In this document: positions 1 through 6,104 of the stretch, one piece after another
How the letters are laid out: each line of letters opens with the position of its first letter
Numbering within the stretch: the stretch's first letter is position 1
Assembly: GCA_030146295.1 (NCBI GenBank)
Contig: JASLCD010000165.1
Span: forward strand, 1 to 7,098
Source: Chryseobacterium sp.
GTDB lineage: Bacteria; Bacteroidota; Bacteroidia; Flavobacteriales; Weeksellaceae
DNA: 7,098 bases
Reading direction: 5' to 3'
Made by a program: the position numbers and the translations under genes
The notes under the pieces: generated by a model
Databases searched by the model: none
Seen by the model: only the letters and a program-made list of their open reading frames with translations
Told to the model about the DNA's origin: nothing

Positions 1-63
1 TTCAGGGTTGCCGGGCCCTGCACCGATAAGGTAAACCTTTGGTGATTTTATATTTGTTTTCAT
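1..63 (-). CDS. cobA: Uroporphyrinogen-III C-methyltransferase, N-terminal fragment (runs off left edge)
   Basis: Only the first 21 codons are in the window, beginning with ATG at 61-63. After a short basic lead the peptide reads VYLIGAGPGNPE. This is the opening beta strand and glycine-rich SAM-binding loop (GAGPGxP) found at the N-terminus of SUMT/CobA-type tetrapyrrole methyltransferases. The enzyme methylates uroporphyrinogen III to precorrin-2, the first step towards siroheme, which is the cofactor of assimilatory sulfite reductase. It starts 23 bases after the cysK stop on the same strand, so it is probably the next gene of the sulfur operon. Other SAM-dependent tetrapyrrole methylases share this motif, and a CysG-like fusion cannot be excluded because the rest of the protein is not visible. 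The operon context favours the siroheme role. Confidence 0.85.
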   Translation of the reverse strand, partial: MKTNIKSPKVYLIGAGPGNPE

Positions 64-86
64 TGAAGTAGGTATTAATTAAGGAT

Positions 87-998
87 TTAGAAGAGTCCTT
101 CTACAGACAGATACCTTTCTCCGGTATCGTAATTAATCGTCAGGATTTTAGCGTTAGGCGGTATTTCAGGTAACTGTTTGGCAATGGCTGCTAAAGCGGC
201 TCCCGTGGAAACCCCGACAAACAAACCTTCTTTTTTCGCTGCATTGAGGGCATATTCATAGGCTTCTTCCTTCCCTACGGTAATCACTCCGTCTAAAAGT
301 GTAATATCCAAAATGGAAGGTACAAATCCAGCTCCTAATCCCTGCAATGGGTGTGGCGCAGGGTTTCCTCCACTTAAGACAGGAGATAATTCCGGTTCTA
401 CAGCAAATATTTTTACGTTCGGATATTTTTCCTTTACTGCTTTGGCAATACCGGTGATATGTCCTCCGGTTCCTACTCCGGTAATAATATAGTCGAGTCC
501 ATCAGGAAAGTCTTTTAAAATTTCCTGAGCAGTAGTCTCAACATGAACTTTTACATTGGCAGGATTATCAAACTGTCTTGGAATCCATGAATTAGGTGTT
601 TCCTCAGCCAGCTCGCTGGCCTTTTCAATAGCCCCTTTCATTCCTTTTTCTCTTGGAGTAAGCACAAATTCGGCACCATATGCTTCCATAATTTTGCGGC
701 GTTCTATACTCATGCTTTCGGGCATTACAAGAATCAGTTTGTATCCTTTTACTGCTGCTACCAGGGCCAGACCAATTCCTGTATTTCCACTGGTAGGTTC
801 TATAATGGTGCTGTCTTTATTTAATAGTCCTTTTGCTTCTGCATCTTCAATCATTGCTAATGCAATTCTGTCTTTAATGCTTCCGCCAGGGTTGCTTTTT
901 TCAAGTTTGATCCAGATTTCATGATCTGAATTGAACAGTGTATTGATTTTTACGACGGGAGTATTTCCAATCGTTTCTAATGCATTCTGAAATTTCAT
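87..998 (-). CDS. cysK: Cysteine synthase (O-acetylserine sulfhydrylase), PLP-dependent
   Basis: This 303-residue cytoplasmic enzyme condenses O-acetylserine with sulfide to give cysteine and acetate, the last step of the pathway. It has the usual family length. The PLP-binding lysine is K42 in NPGGSIKDR. The substrate loop TSGNTG is at 69-74, the phosphate-binding glycine loop GVGTGG at 174-179, and the serine that contacts the PLP ring nitrogen is in STG at 264-266. The C-terminus (GERYLSVEGLF) matches the CysK type. It starts with ATG 25 bases after the cysE stop, behind an A-rich leader with no clear Shine-Dalgarno site. The CysK (sulfide) isozyme is preferred over CysM (thiosulfate) because of the TSGNTGIGLA stretch, the length and the linkage to sulfate reduction, but the two are close relatives. 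A cystathionine beta-synthase role is less likely. Confidence 0.95.
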   Translation of the reverse strand: MKFQNALETIGNTPVVKINTLFNSDHEIWIKLEKSNPGGSIKDRIALAMIEDAEAKGLLNKDSTIIEPTSGNTGIGLALVAAVKGYKLILVMPESMSIERRKIMEAYGAEFVLTPREKGMKGAIEKASELAEETPNSWIPRQFDNPANVKVHVETTAQEILKDFPDGLDYIITGVGTGGHITGIAKAVKEKYPNVKIFAVEPELSPVLSGGNPAPHPLQGLGAGFVPSILDITLLDGVITVGKEEAYEYALNAAKKEGLFVGVSTGAALAAIAKQLPEIPPNAKILTINYDTGERYLSVEGLF

Positions 999-1023
999 AT
1001 CAATTTACTTTTTTTGTTTTTTT

Positions 1024-1854
1024 TTAAATGACAAAGGTTAATGATTCCGGTAATGAAGTATTATCCTTTATTTTTATTTCACTTTTGTGGTAGACCAGAG
1101 AATTAGCAGGAACATCCTGCGTTACCCAGACATTTCCTCCGATAATGCTCTCTCTGCCTATGGTAGTTTCTCCTCCCAGAATTGTGGCTCCTGAATAGAT
1201 GATAACATCATCTTCAATATTGGGATGCCTTTTCTGATGGGCTTTTTCTTTGGAAACATTCAATGCTCCGAGGGTAACTCCCTGATAGATCTTTACATTG
1301 TTTCCTATAATTGTAGTCTCTCCGATCACGATTCCTGTACCGTGGTCAATAAAGAATGACTTTCCGATGGTTGCTCCCGGATGAATATCAATTCCGGTTT
1401 TGCTGTGGGCGTACTCTGAAATGACACGCGGTACTATTTTCACTTTCTGATTCCATAACTGATGTGAAATACGATAGACATACGTGGCGAAAAAGCCGGG
1501 ATATGCCAGATAGACTTCTTCCAGTGAATCGGCAGCAGGATCAAACTCTACAATTGATTTTGCATCCAGTACCAACTGATCATAAAGGTCAGGCAGGGCT
1601 TCAAAAAACTGATCAACCTGTTTTTCAGTGCTTTCCTGATCTCCTGTTACGGTATTGATTAAATCAAAAATCGTTTCTCGAAGGGCTTCAAAATTTCTTT
1701 TAATCTGGTCTTCGGTATTGTCATTCTGAGGCAGGAAAAGTGTTTCATACAAATCCTTAACCCATTTTTTAGTTTTTATTTTATCAAAGAATCCATGAAT
1801 GCTGTTTTGCTTGGTTTGATGAATTCTTTCTATCAAGTGATCGGAAATTGCCAT
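1024..1854 (-). CDS. cysE: Serine O-acetyltransferase
   Basis: This 276-residue enzyme transfers acetyl from acetyl-CoA to L-serine, making the O-acetylserine used by CysK. A helical N-terminal domain (about 1-150) contains the DPAAxSLEE segment at 105-113 typical of the family. A left-handed beta-helix of hexapeptide repeats follows (about 155-255), with DIHPGATIG, the active-site stretch IDHGTGIVIGET (D170, H171), YQGVTLGA and a further conserved histidine at H210 in KRHPNIEDD. The protein ends in TFVI. A C-terminal isoleucine is what inserts into the CysK active site in well-studied cysteine synthase complexes, and cysK is the next gene. The start ATG lies only four bases after the cysN stop, so the two are probably translationally coupled. 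The N-terminal domain resembles the longer SATs often labelled EpsC. Feedback inhibition by cysteine is usual in the family but not demonstrable here. Confidence 0.95.
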   Translation of the reverse strand: MAISDHLIERIHQTKQNSIHGFFDKIKTKKWVKDLYETLFLPQNDNTEDQIKRNFEALRETIFDLINTVTGDQESTEKQVDQFFEALPDLYDQLVLDAKSIVEFDPAADSLEEVYLAYPGFFATYVYRISHQLWNQKVKIVPRVISEYAHSKTGIDIHPGATIGKSFFIDHGTGIVIGETTIIGNNVKIYQGVTLGALNVSKEKAHQKRHPNIEDDVIIYSGATILGGETTIGRESIIGGNVWVTQDVPANSLVYHKSEIKIKDNTSLPESLTFVI

Positions 1855-1858
1855 TTTT

Positions 1859-3097
1859 TTATTGAATTATGCAGGCTGCTACCGTTGAATTGGACGTTTC
1901 ATCCACCAAAATGGCAGAGCCCGTTGTTTTATTATTGGTAAAGCTGTCATAGACCAAAGGTTGTGCCGTTCGCAGGGTAACTTTTACTATTTCGTTCAGT
2001 TTAATTTCGCTGTCTGCCTGTTCCCGGATCAGGGTGTTGACATTGATCTTGTAATCTACCTCTTTAACAATTGCTTTCACAAGTCTGCTGTTCTGCTGCA
2101 GAAGATACTTATTCCCCGGCTGCAACGGTTTCTGATCAAGCCAGCATAACAGAACTTCAAGGTCTTTTTCAACTGCCGGAATCTGTTCTTCCGTGACAAA
2201 AATATCCCCTCTGCTGATATCCAGATCATGAGCAAGGTGAATGACTGCAGGCTGACCCTCAAAGGCTTCTTCCTTTTCAATACCATTGATCTCAATCTTG
2301 GTGATTTCAGTGGTAAGATCTGCCGGAAGTATATGGATTTTATCTCCTTTACTAAATTTCCCACTTAATATTTGTCCGGCATATCCTCTGTAATCGTGCA
2401 GCTCTTCAGTTTGAGGGCGGATCACATATTGAACCTGAAAGCGGCTTCCATTATTTTTTTCTTCATTAAGGGTTACTTCTTCAAGATATTCAAGAAGAGA
2501 ATTTCCTTTGTACCATTGTGTTCTGGTAGATTTTGAAACGATATTATCTCCTTTCAGTGCAGAGATAGGGAAATAAGTGACATCGTTTAATCCAAGATTT
2601 TCTGCAATTTTTGCATATTCTGATTTGATAGCTTCAAAAACATCTTCAGAATAGTCTACCATATCCATTTTATTAATGGCTACAGCTACTTTTTTCAGCT
2701 GCAATAGCGATGCGATAATAGAATGTCTTCTGGTTTGTTCAATGACTCCTTTTCTTGCATCAATAAGAATCACCATCAGATCAGAATTGGATGCTCCGGT
2801 GATCATGTTGCGTGTATATTGCACATGCCCGGGAGCATCAGCAATGATAAATTTTCTTTTTGCGGTAGAAAAATAGCGGTAGGCAACATCAATGGTGATT
2901 CCCTGTTCTCTTTCTGCACGCAATCCGTCTGTTAAAAGGGCAAGGTCTACCCCATCTTCATTTTTATTTTTAGAATGTTTTTCAAGGACTTCCAACTGGT
3001 CCTGCAAAATACTTTTGCTATCGTAAAGCAGTCTGCCGATAAGGGTACTTTTTCCGTCATCTACGCTTCCTGCTGTTATAAATCTTAATATATCCAT
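1859..3097 (-). CDS. cysN: Sulfate adenylyltransferase, GTPase subunit (subunit 1)
   Basis: This is the GTP-hydrolysing partner of CysD. The pair converts sulfate and ATP to adenylyl sulfate (APS), with GTP hydrolysis driving the unfavourable reaction. I place the start at the ATG at 3095-3097, giving 412 residues beginning MDILRFITAGSVDDGKST, because the family's first beta strand starts there. The open frame continues upstream to another ATG at 3172, but the extra 25 residues are translated AT-rich repeat and look non-coding. The elongation-factor-type GTPase motifs are present: G1 GSVDDGKS (10-17), the QGIT switch region (65-68), G3 DAPGH (87-91) and G4 NKMD (142-145), followed by EF-Tu-like beta-barrel domains 2 and 3. 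There is no C-terminal APS kinase domain, so this is CysN and not a NodQ-type CysNC fusion. It lies 92 bases after cysD and four bases before cysE. Confidence 0.95.
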   Translation of the reverse strand: MDILRFITAGSVDDGKSTLIGRLLYDSKSILQDQLEVLEKHSKNKNEDGVDLALLTDGLRAEREQGITIDVAYRYFSTAKRKFIIADAPGHVQYTRNMITGASNSDLMVILIDARKGVIEQTRRHSIIASLLQLKKVAVAINKMDMVDYSEDVFEAIKSEYAKIAENLGLNDVTYFPISALKGDNIVSKSTRTQWYKGNSLLEYLEEVTLNEEKNNGSRFQVQYVIRPQTEELHDYRGYAGQILSGKFSKGDKIHILPADLTTEITKIEINGIEKEEAFEGQPAVIHLAHDLDISRGDIFVTEEQIPAVEKDLEVLLCWLDQKPLQPGNKYLLQQNSRLVKAIVKEVDYKINVNTLIREQADSEIKLNEIVKVTLRTAQPLVYDSFTNNKTTGSAILVDETSNSTVAACIIQ

Positions 3098-3105
3098 TCG
3101 ATTTT

Positions 3106-3193
3106 GATTATAAATGATAAGTGATAAATTAGATGATAATTGATGAAAATACTCTGTGTGGCTGTTGATCAATTATCTTTTATCATTGATTAA
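3106..3193. repeat. AT-rich short-repeat block with imperfect inverted repeat between cysD and cysN
   Basis: The gap between cysD and cysN is built from copies of a short word. TGATAA occurs at 3115-3120, 3122-3127 and 3134-3139, with its complement TTATCA at 3180-3185 and close variants between. At the cysD end an imperfect inverted repeat has 12-base arms at 3165-3176 and 3182-3193 (two mismatches) around the five-base loop CTTTT. It overlaps the cysD stop codon. Read on the minus strand it could form an AT-rich hairpin in the cysDN message. Similar ATCAATTATC-type tandem words are common intergenic filler in AT-rich bacterial genomes, so it may be a neutral repeat. An mRNA-stability or expression-balancing role is only a possibility. 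Confidence 0.6.
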
Positions 3194-4098
3194 AAATAGC
3201 CTCCTTTTTTTCTGTCTTCCATCGCTGCTTCTGTCACCCTGTCGTCAATTCTCGTTTCGCCACGTTCTGAAATTCTGGTCGCTACAATTTCATCAATTAC
3301 AGCATCTATAGTAACCGCATTGGATTCTACCGCTGCGGTGCAGGTCATGTCTCCTACGGTACGGTAGCGTATTTTTTTGGTGGTGATGATATCTTCAGGT
3401 TCTAAGAAAACATGCGAAGAATTGGCAAGCCACTGACCGTTAAAATCTACTACTTCTCTTTCGTGCGAGAAATAAATAGAAGGGAGTGCAATTTTTTCTC
3501 TTCGGATATAGTTCCAGATATCGAGTTCCGTCCAGTTACTGATAGGGAAAACTCTTACATTTTCTCCTTTGTGGATCTTTCCGTTAAAAATATTCCACAG
3601 TTCAGGACGCTGAAGTTTAGGATCCCATTGCCCGAATTCATCACGCACTGAGAATATTCTTTCTTTAGCGCGGGCTTTTTCTTCATCTCTTCTGGCCCCT
3701 CCGATACAGGCATCAAATTCAAATTCTTCAATTGTATCAAGAAGTGTATAGGTCTGTAACCAGTTTCTGCTTGGGAATTTACCTTTCGCTTCGGTTAATT
3801 TTTTACTTTTTATAGTATCTTCTACCTTTCTTACTGCAAGATTAACATCTAACTGCTTTACCAACTGATCGCGGAAATCCAACACCTCCGGAAAGTTGTG
3901 CCCGGTGTCTACGTGAACAAATGTGAAAGGGATTTTTCCGTGAAAAAATGCTTTTCTTGCCAGGTGAGCCAGCACAATACTGTCTTTTCCTCCACTGAAT
4001 AATAAAGCAGGGCGCTCAAACTGTCCCGCGACTTCTCTTAGTATATAAATAGACTCGGCTTCCAGCTGATCTAAATAGTTTAATTGCTGTATTGACAT
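3190..4098 (-). CDS. cysD: Sulfate adenylyltransferase, catalytic subunit (subunit 2)
   Basis: This 302-residue catalytic subunit of ATP sulfurylase belongs to the PP-loop (adenosine nucleotide alpha-hydrolase-like) superfamily. The PP-loop SGGKDS is at 35-40, the HVDTGHNFPE segment at 62-71, the basic nucleotide-binding stretch GARRDEEKARAKER at 134-147, and FPISNWTELDIW at 184-195. The C-terminus (MEDRKKGGYF) and the length are those of ordinary CysD. It forms APS together with the CysN encoded downstream. The ATG at 4096-4098 is 12 bases after the cysH stop, which indicates co-transcription. The motifs are sulfurylase-type, and the adjacent cysN separates it from PAPS reductases of the same superfamily. 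Confidence 0.96.
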   Translation of the reverse strand: MSIQQLNYLDQLEAESIYILREVAGQFERPALLFSGGKDSIVLAHLARKAFFHGKIPFTFVHVDTGHNFPEVLDFRDQLVKQLDVNLAVRKVEDTIKSKKLTEAKGKFPSRNWLQTYTLLDTIEEFEFDACIGGARRDEEKARAKERIFSVRDEFGQWDPKLQRPELWNIFNGKIHKGENVRVFPISNWTELDIWNYIRREKIALPSIYFSHEREVVDFNGQWLANSSHVFLEPEDIITTKKIRYRTVGDMTCTAAVESNAVTIDAVIDEIVATRISERGETRIDDRVTEAAMEDRKKGGYF

Positions 4099-4110
4099 GT
4101 TTTTCTTTTT

Positions 4111-4824
4111 TTATTGATGAATATGCAGACCGCACTCTTTTTTGTTGGCATCTTCCCACCACCATCGGCCTGCCCTGAAATCTTCTCCTTCTTTAATTGC
4201 TCTGGTACAGGGTTCACATCCTATGCTGACAAATCCTTTTTTATGAAGATGGTTGTACGGTAAATGATGATCTTTCACATAAGTTGTCACTTGTTCTGTG
4301 GTCCAGTGAAGGATGGGATGGTATTTGATGATTTTGTTATCCGGATCCCATTCCAGCTGCGGCATATTCTGTCTGTTGGGAGAATGTTCGGATCTCAGTC
4401 CCGTAATCCATACTTTATAGCCTTCCAGCGCTTTCTTTAAGGGGTGGACTTTACGAATGGTACAGCACGCTTTCCTCTTTTCAACAGACTGGTAGAATGA
4501 ATCAGGGCCGTTTTCTGTTACAAATTCTCTCAGCTCTTCCGTATCAGGATAGTAAGCTTTGATATTCTTTTTAAAGAACGCCTTTGTAGAAGTCCAGGTT
4601 TCGTAGGTCTGTTCAAAAAGTCTTCCTGTATCAAGCGTAAATATTTCTATAGTTAAATCTTTTATCAGATGAGTGATTACCTGATCTTCATAGCTGAAGC
4701 TGGTTGAAAAGATCACTTTATCCGGAAATTTTTCAGCCAGTATTTGCAGCCCATTGGTTTGAAAAGAAGCTTCACCAGCCTCTTTTACAAGGTTTTCGTA
4801 TTCATTTTTCAGACTGTTTTCCAT
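4111..4824 (-). CDS. cysH: Assimilatory adenylyl-sulfate (APS) reductase, CysH family
   Basis: This 237-residue enzyme reduces activated sulfate to sulfite with electrons from thioredoxin or glutaredoxin. The nucleotide-binding core begins with IFSTSFSYEDQ (38-48) and continues through FTLDTGRLF (62-70). Two cysteine pairs are present, KRKACC (C120, C121) and GCEPC (C203, C206). This is the [4Fe-4S] ligand set that marks APS-using reductases, whereas PAPS-specific enzymes of the E. coli type lack it. WITGLRSEHSPNR (139-151) fits the substrate loop. The catalytic cysteine is C231 in the C-terminal ECGLH motif. No thioredoxin domain is fused. The absence of a cysC kinase gene nearby agrees with direct APS use. 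It is the first gene of the sulfur operon, behind a recognisable promoter, with ATG at 4822-4824. Dual APS/PAPS activity is known in some relatives and cannot be excluded. Confidence 0.95.
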   Translation of the reverse strand: MENSLKNEYENLVKEAGEASFQTNGLQILAEKFPDKVIFSTSFSYEDQVITHLIKDLTIEIFTLDTGRLFEQTYETWTSTKAFFKKNIKAYYPDTEELREFVTENGPDSFYQSVEKRKACCTIRKVHPLKKALEGYKVWITGLRSEHSPNRQNMPQLEWDPDNKIIKYHPILHWTTEQVTTYVKDHHLPYNHLHKKGFVSIGCEPCTRAIKEGEDFRAGRWWWEDANKKECGLHIHQ

Positions 4825-4847
4825 TTTGAATTGAGATTTAAGTCCTG

Positions 4848-4880
4848 CAAATATATATAAAATTCTATAACTCCTATCAA
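4848..4880 (-). promoter_or_regulatory. Candidate flavobacterial promoter of the cysH operon
   Basis: On the minus strand TATATTTG (4855 down to 4848) matches the Bacteroidetes -7 consensus TAnnTTTG exactly. TTG (4880 to 4878, within TTTTG) lies 22 bases upstream as a -33 box, slightly wider than the usual spacing. Transcription would begin near 4842, giving a leader of only about 18-20 bases before the cysH ATG. The match and position are seen directly; promoter activity is inferred. Confidence 0.6.
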
Positions 4881-4893
4881 AATAGTAGAATTT
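4860..4893. promoter_or_regulatory. Candidate operator: nested inverted repeats over the cysH -33 box
   Basis: On the minus strand 4888-4871 reads CTACTAT-TTTG-ATAGGAG, a palindrome with seven-base arms, one mismatch and a four-base centre. An outer perfect inverted repeat, AAATTCTA with TAGAATTT (4893-4886 and 4867-4860), surrounds it. The inner palindrome covers the putative -33 box, so a bound protein would block polymerase. Dyad sites of about this size are usual for Rrf2-family repressors, and an Rrf2 gene lies immediately upstream. Binding by that protein is inference. I did not find a convincing second copy upstream of the regulator gene itself. Confidence 0.45.
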
Positions 4894-4907
4894 AAATAAA
4901 AAAAATT

Positions 4908-5324
4908 TTATTCTTTAGTAATAAACTTGGTCAGAGTGGCCTCCATCATGCTTGTTCGGGTCTTTTCGCGAACGATCATCAATTCTTTTCTCAGATAACA
5001 GACTGCTTCATCCACACAGTCATCACAAGCTTCATAAAAGTTTAGCGATACACATGGTGTTAATGCAATAGGTCCGTCAAAAATACGGTAAATATCTGCT
5101 AGTGAGACTTCATCAGGTGATTTCAGCAGATAGTATCCTCCTACTTTCCCTTGTTTGCTGTTGACAAGTTTGGCTCTTTTAAGTTCGAGAAGGATTTGTT
5201 CCAAAAATTTTTTGGGGATGTTCTCATCTTGTGCAATAACAGAGGTTGGCAGAAAGCCCTGGTTATAATTCCTTGCTAATCTGACCATTGCTTTAAGCGC
5301 ATATTTGCAACGTTTCGACATCAT
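4908..5324 (-). CDS. Rrf2-family transcriptional regulator, cysteine-rich, putative sulfur/cysteine regulator
   Basis: This 138-residue protein has the length and layout of Rrf2 winged-helix regulators. It opens with SKRCKYALKAMVRLAR, then a recognition-helix region around IPKKFLEQILLELKRAKLV (36-54), and the wing GKVGGYYLLKSPDEVSLADI (59-78) with the family's typical GGY and SLADI. The dimerisation helix carries cysteines C91, C100, C103 and C109 (C-x8-C-x2-C-x5-C), with C6 near the N-terminus. Iron-sulfur members such as IscR and NsrR hold a cluster with three cysteines in this region, although the spacing here differs. CymR, the cysteine repressor of Firmicutes, is another Rrf2 protein. 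The gene lies 83 bases upstream of cysH on the same strand, with a promoter and palindrome between them. I infer a local regulator of sulfate assimilation. Either of two adjacent ATGs (5322-5324 or 5319-5321) could be the start. Confidence 0.88.
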   Translation of the reverse strand: MMSKRCKYALKAMVRLARNYNQGFLPTSVIAQDENIPKKFLEQILLELKRAKLVNSKQGKVGGYYLLKSPDEVSLADIYRIFDGPIALTPCVSLNFYEACDDCVDEAVCYLRKELMIVREKTRTSMMEATLTKFITKE

Positions 5325-5423
5325 AATTTCTGCAAGTTATGATAAATTATTGTATAAATGAAATGTTTCCCCTGGAAGGCTTTATGTATTTCAACCAAAA
5401 AAGTCCCAAAAGATAAAAAATAC

Positions 5424-5443
5424 ACTTACTTAAATTTTAAGTG
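5424..5443 (-). terminator. Weak AT-rich hairpin behind the acetyltransferase gene, possible terminator
   Basis: About 20 bases after the acetyltransferase stop, the minus strand holds the inverted repeat ACTTAAA-A-TTTAAGT (5442-5428). A T-rich stretch, TATTTTTTATC, follows a few bases further on. The stem has almost no G-C pairs and would be weak, so this is tentative. The remainder of the 139-base gap before the Rrf2 gene contains only a degenerate TAnnTTTG-like word (TATCTTTTG) and no clear promoter. Confidence 0.25.
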
Positions 5444-5463
5444 ACGGGCTAGGGATTAGTTTA

Positions 5464-5955
5464 CTATTTCTGTAATATAAAATAAGCCAGTTCTCTATCC
5501 TCCCGTTTTAGGTTTTCAATTCTCTTAAAGCTGTTGTTGAGAAGAACTTTTTGAGATCCGATATTATCCAAATCGGTTACAGCAACGATATCTTTCTGAT
5601 GATCTAATGATAAGCAATACTCAACAAGGGCTTTACAAACCTCAGTTCCAAGACCTTTGCCCCAGTACTTTTCGCTTAAAGTATATCCTATTTCCAGCTG
5701 GTCAGGATTATCAAGGAAGATTCTGGCCAAACACATACCTACAAAATCGTTATTCTGACTGTCGAATATTCCCCATCTGCTGAAAGGTCCTTGATTATAG
5801 TCTGTTATGGCTTTTTCAAACATTTCTTTATACTCTGCGGGAGTTTTATAGGGCAAATATCGGGTGACATTTTCATTTTCAAAAAGAATAGAAAATAAAG
5901 GGAATTCTTCAGGAGTAAATTCGCGGATGATGATGGTGTTGTTTTTAAAATGCAC
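5464..5955 (-). CDS. GNAT-family N-acetyltransferase (RimJ/RimL-like)
   Basis: This 163-residue single-domain acetyltransferase opens with IIIREFTPEEFPLF, the beta1-alpha1 entry typical of the RimJ/RimL-like branch. The acetyl-CoA pyrophosphate loop KYWGKGLGTE (97-105) follows beta4 (QLEIGYTLSE). A late segment, DNIGSQKVLLNNSFKRI, matches the family's N-x2-S-x2-VL-x4-F motif. The substrate is unknown: GNAT proteins of this shape acetylate protein N-termini, antibiotics or small amines. The start codon is GTG at 5953-5955. An in-frame stop lies four codons upstream and no early ATG exists, so GTG is the only start that keeps the first beta strand. It is separated by 139 bases from the Rrf2 gene and is preceded by a terminator that isolates it from the genes to its right. 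A link to sulfur metabolism is not indicated. Confidence 0.87.
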   Translation of the reverse strand: MHFKNNTIIIREFTPEEFPLFSILFENENVTRYLPYKTPAEYKEMFEKAITDYNQGPFSRWGIFDSQNNDFVGMCLARIFLDNPDQLEIGYTLSEKYWGKGLGTEVCKALVEYCLSLDHQKDIVAVTDLDNIGSQKVLLNNSFKRIENLKREDRELAYFILQK

Positions 5956-6017
5956 TGAATATTGTTATTAAAGAATAAAATTACATAAATAAATGAATAA
6001 CTGCTCACAAATAGGAT

Positions 6018-6047
6018 AAAAAAATTGGGCTTACCATGAAGCCCAAT
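6018..6047 (-). terminator. Intrinsic terminator
   Basis: On the minus strand a perfect nine-base-pair stem, ATTGGGCTT with AAGCCCAAT (6047-6039 and 6032-6024), encloses a six-base loop and runs straight into seven T residues (6024-6018). This is a textbook Rho-independent terminator for transcription arriving from the right. It ends 58 bases beyond the stop of the degraded coding segment at 6105, and so marks the end of the transcription unit holding the T9SS-cargo gene and that remnant. The stem is symmetrical, but only the minus-strand reading has a clear T run. Confidence 0.8.
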
Positions 6048-6104
6048 CAACTGCATATGAATACTAAACTATTATTCATATTTCTGAGAAAAGTGTTTTG
6101 TTAT

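Noticed and set aside
81..100. Short inverted repeat AAGGA/TCCTT at the end of cysK
   Set aside because: Five-base arms with a ten-base loop inside the coding end and no T run on either strand; too weak to be a terminator, and cobA follows closely.
556..924. Plus-strand open frame of 122 codons opposite cysK
   Set aside because: It lies wholly antisense to the well-supported cysK gene, its peptide shows no domain, and such frames arise from the codon bias of the opposite strand.
4894..4907. A/T run after the Rrf2 stop as a terminator
   Set aside because: It gives a T run on the minus strand but no stable GC-containing hairpin precedes it.
4825..4907. Riboswitch (SAM or cobalamin type) ahead of cysH
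   Set aside because: The gap is only 83 bases with a predicted transcription start about 18-20 bases from the ATG, leaving no room for a structured leader.
5367..5377. Palindrome TTCC-CCT-GGAA upstream of the Rrf2 gene as a possible autoregulatory site
   Set aside because: Only four-base arms, no resemblance to the palindrome at the cysH promoter, and expected by chance in a gap of this size.
5805..6056. Minus-strand open frame of 83 codons overlapping the acetyltransferase start
   Set aside because: It runs through the terminator and the AT-rich leader and then out of frame into the acetyltransferase gene; the peptide is low-complexity Phe/Leu/Lys.
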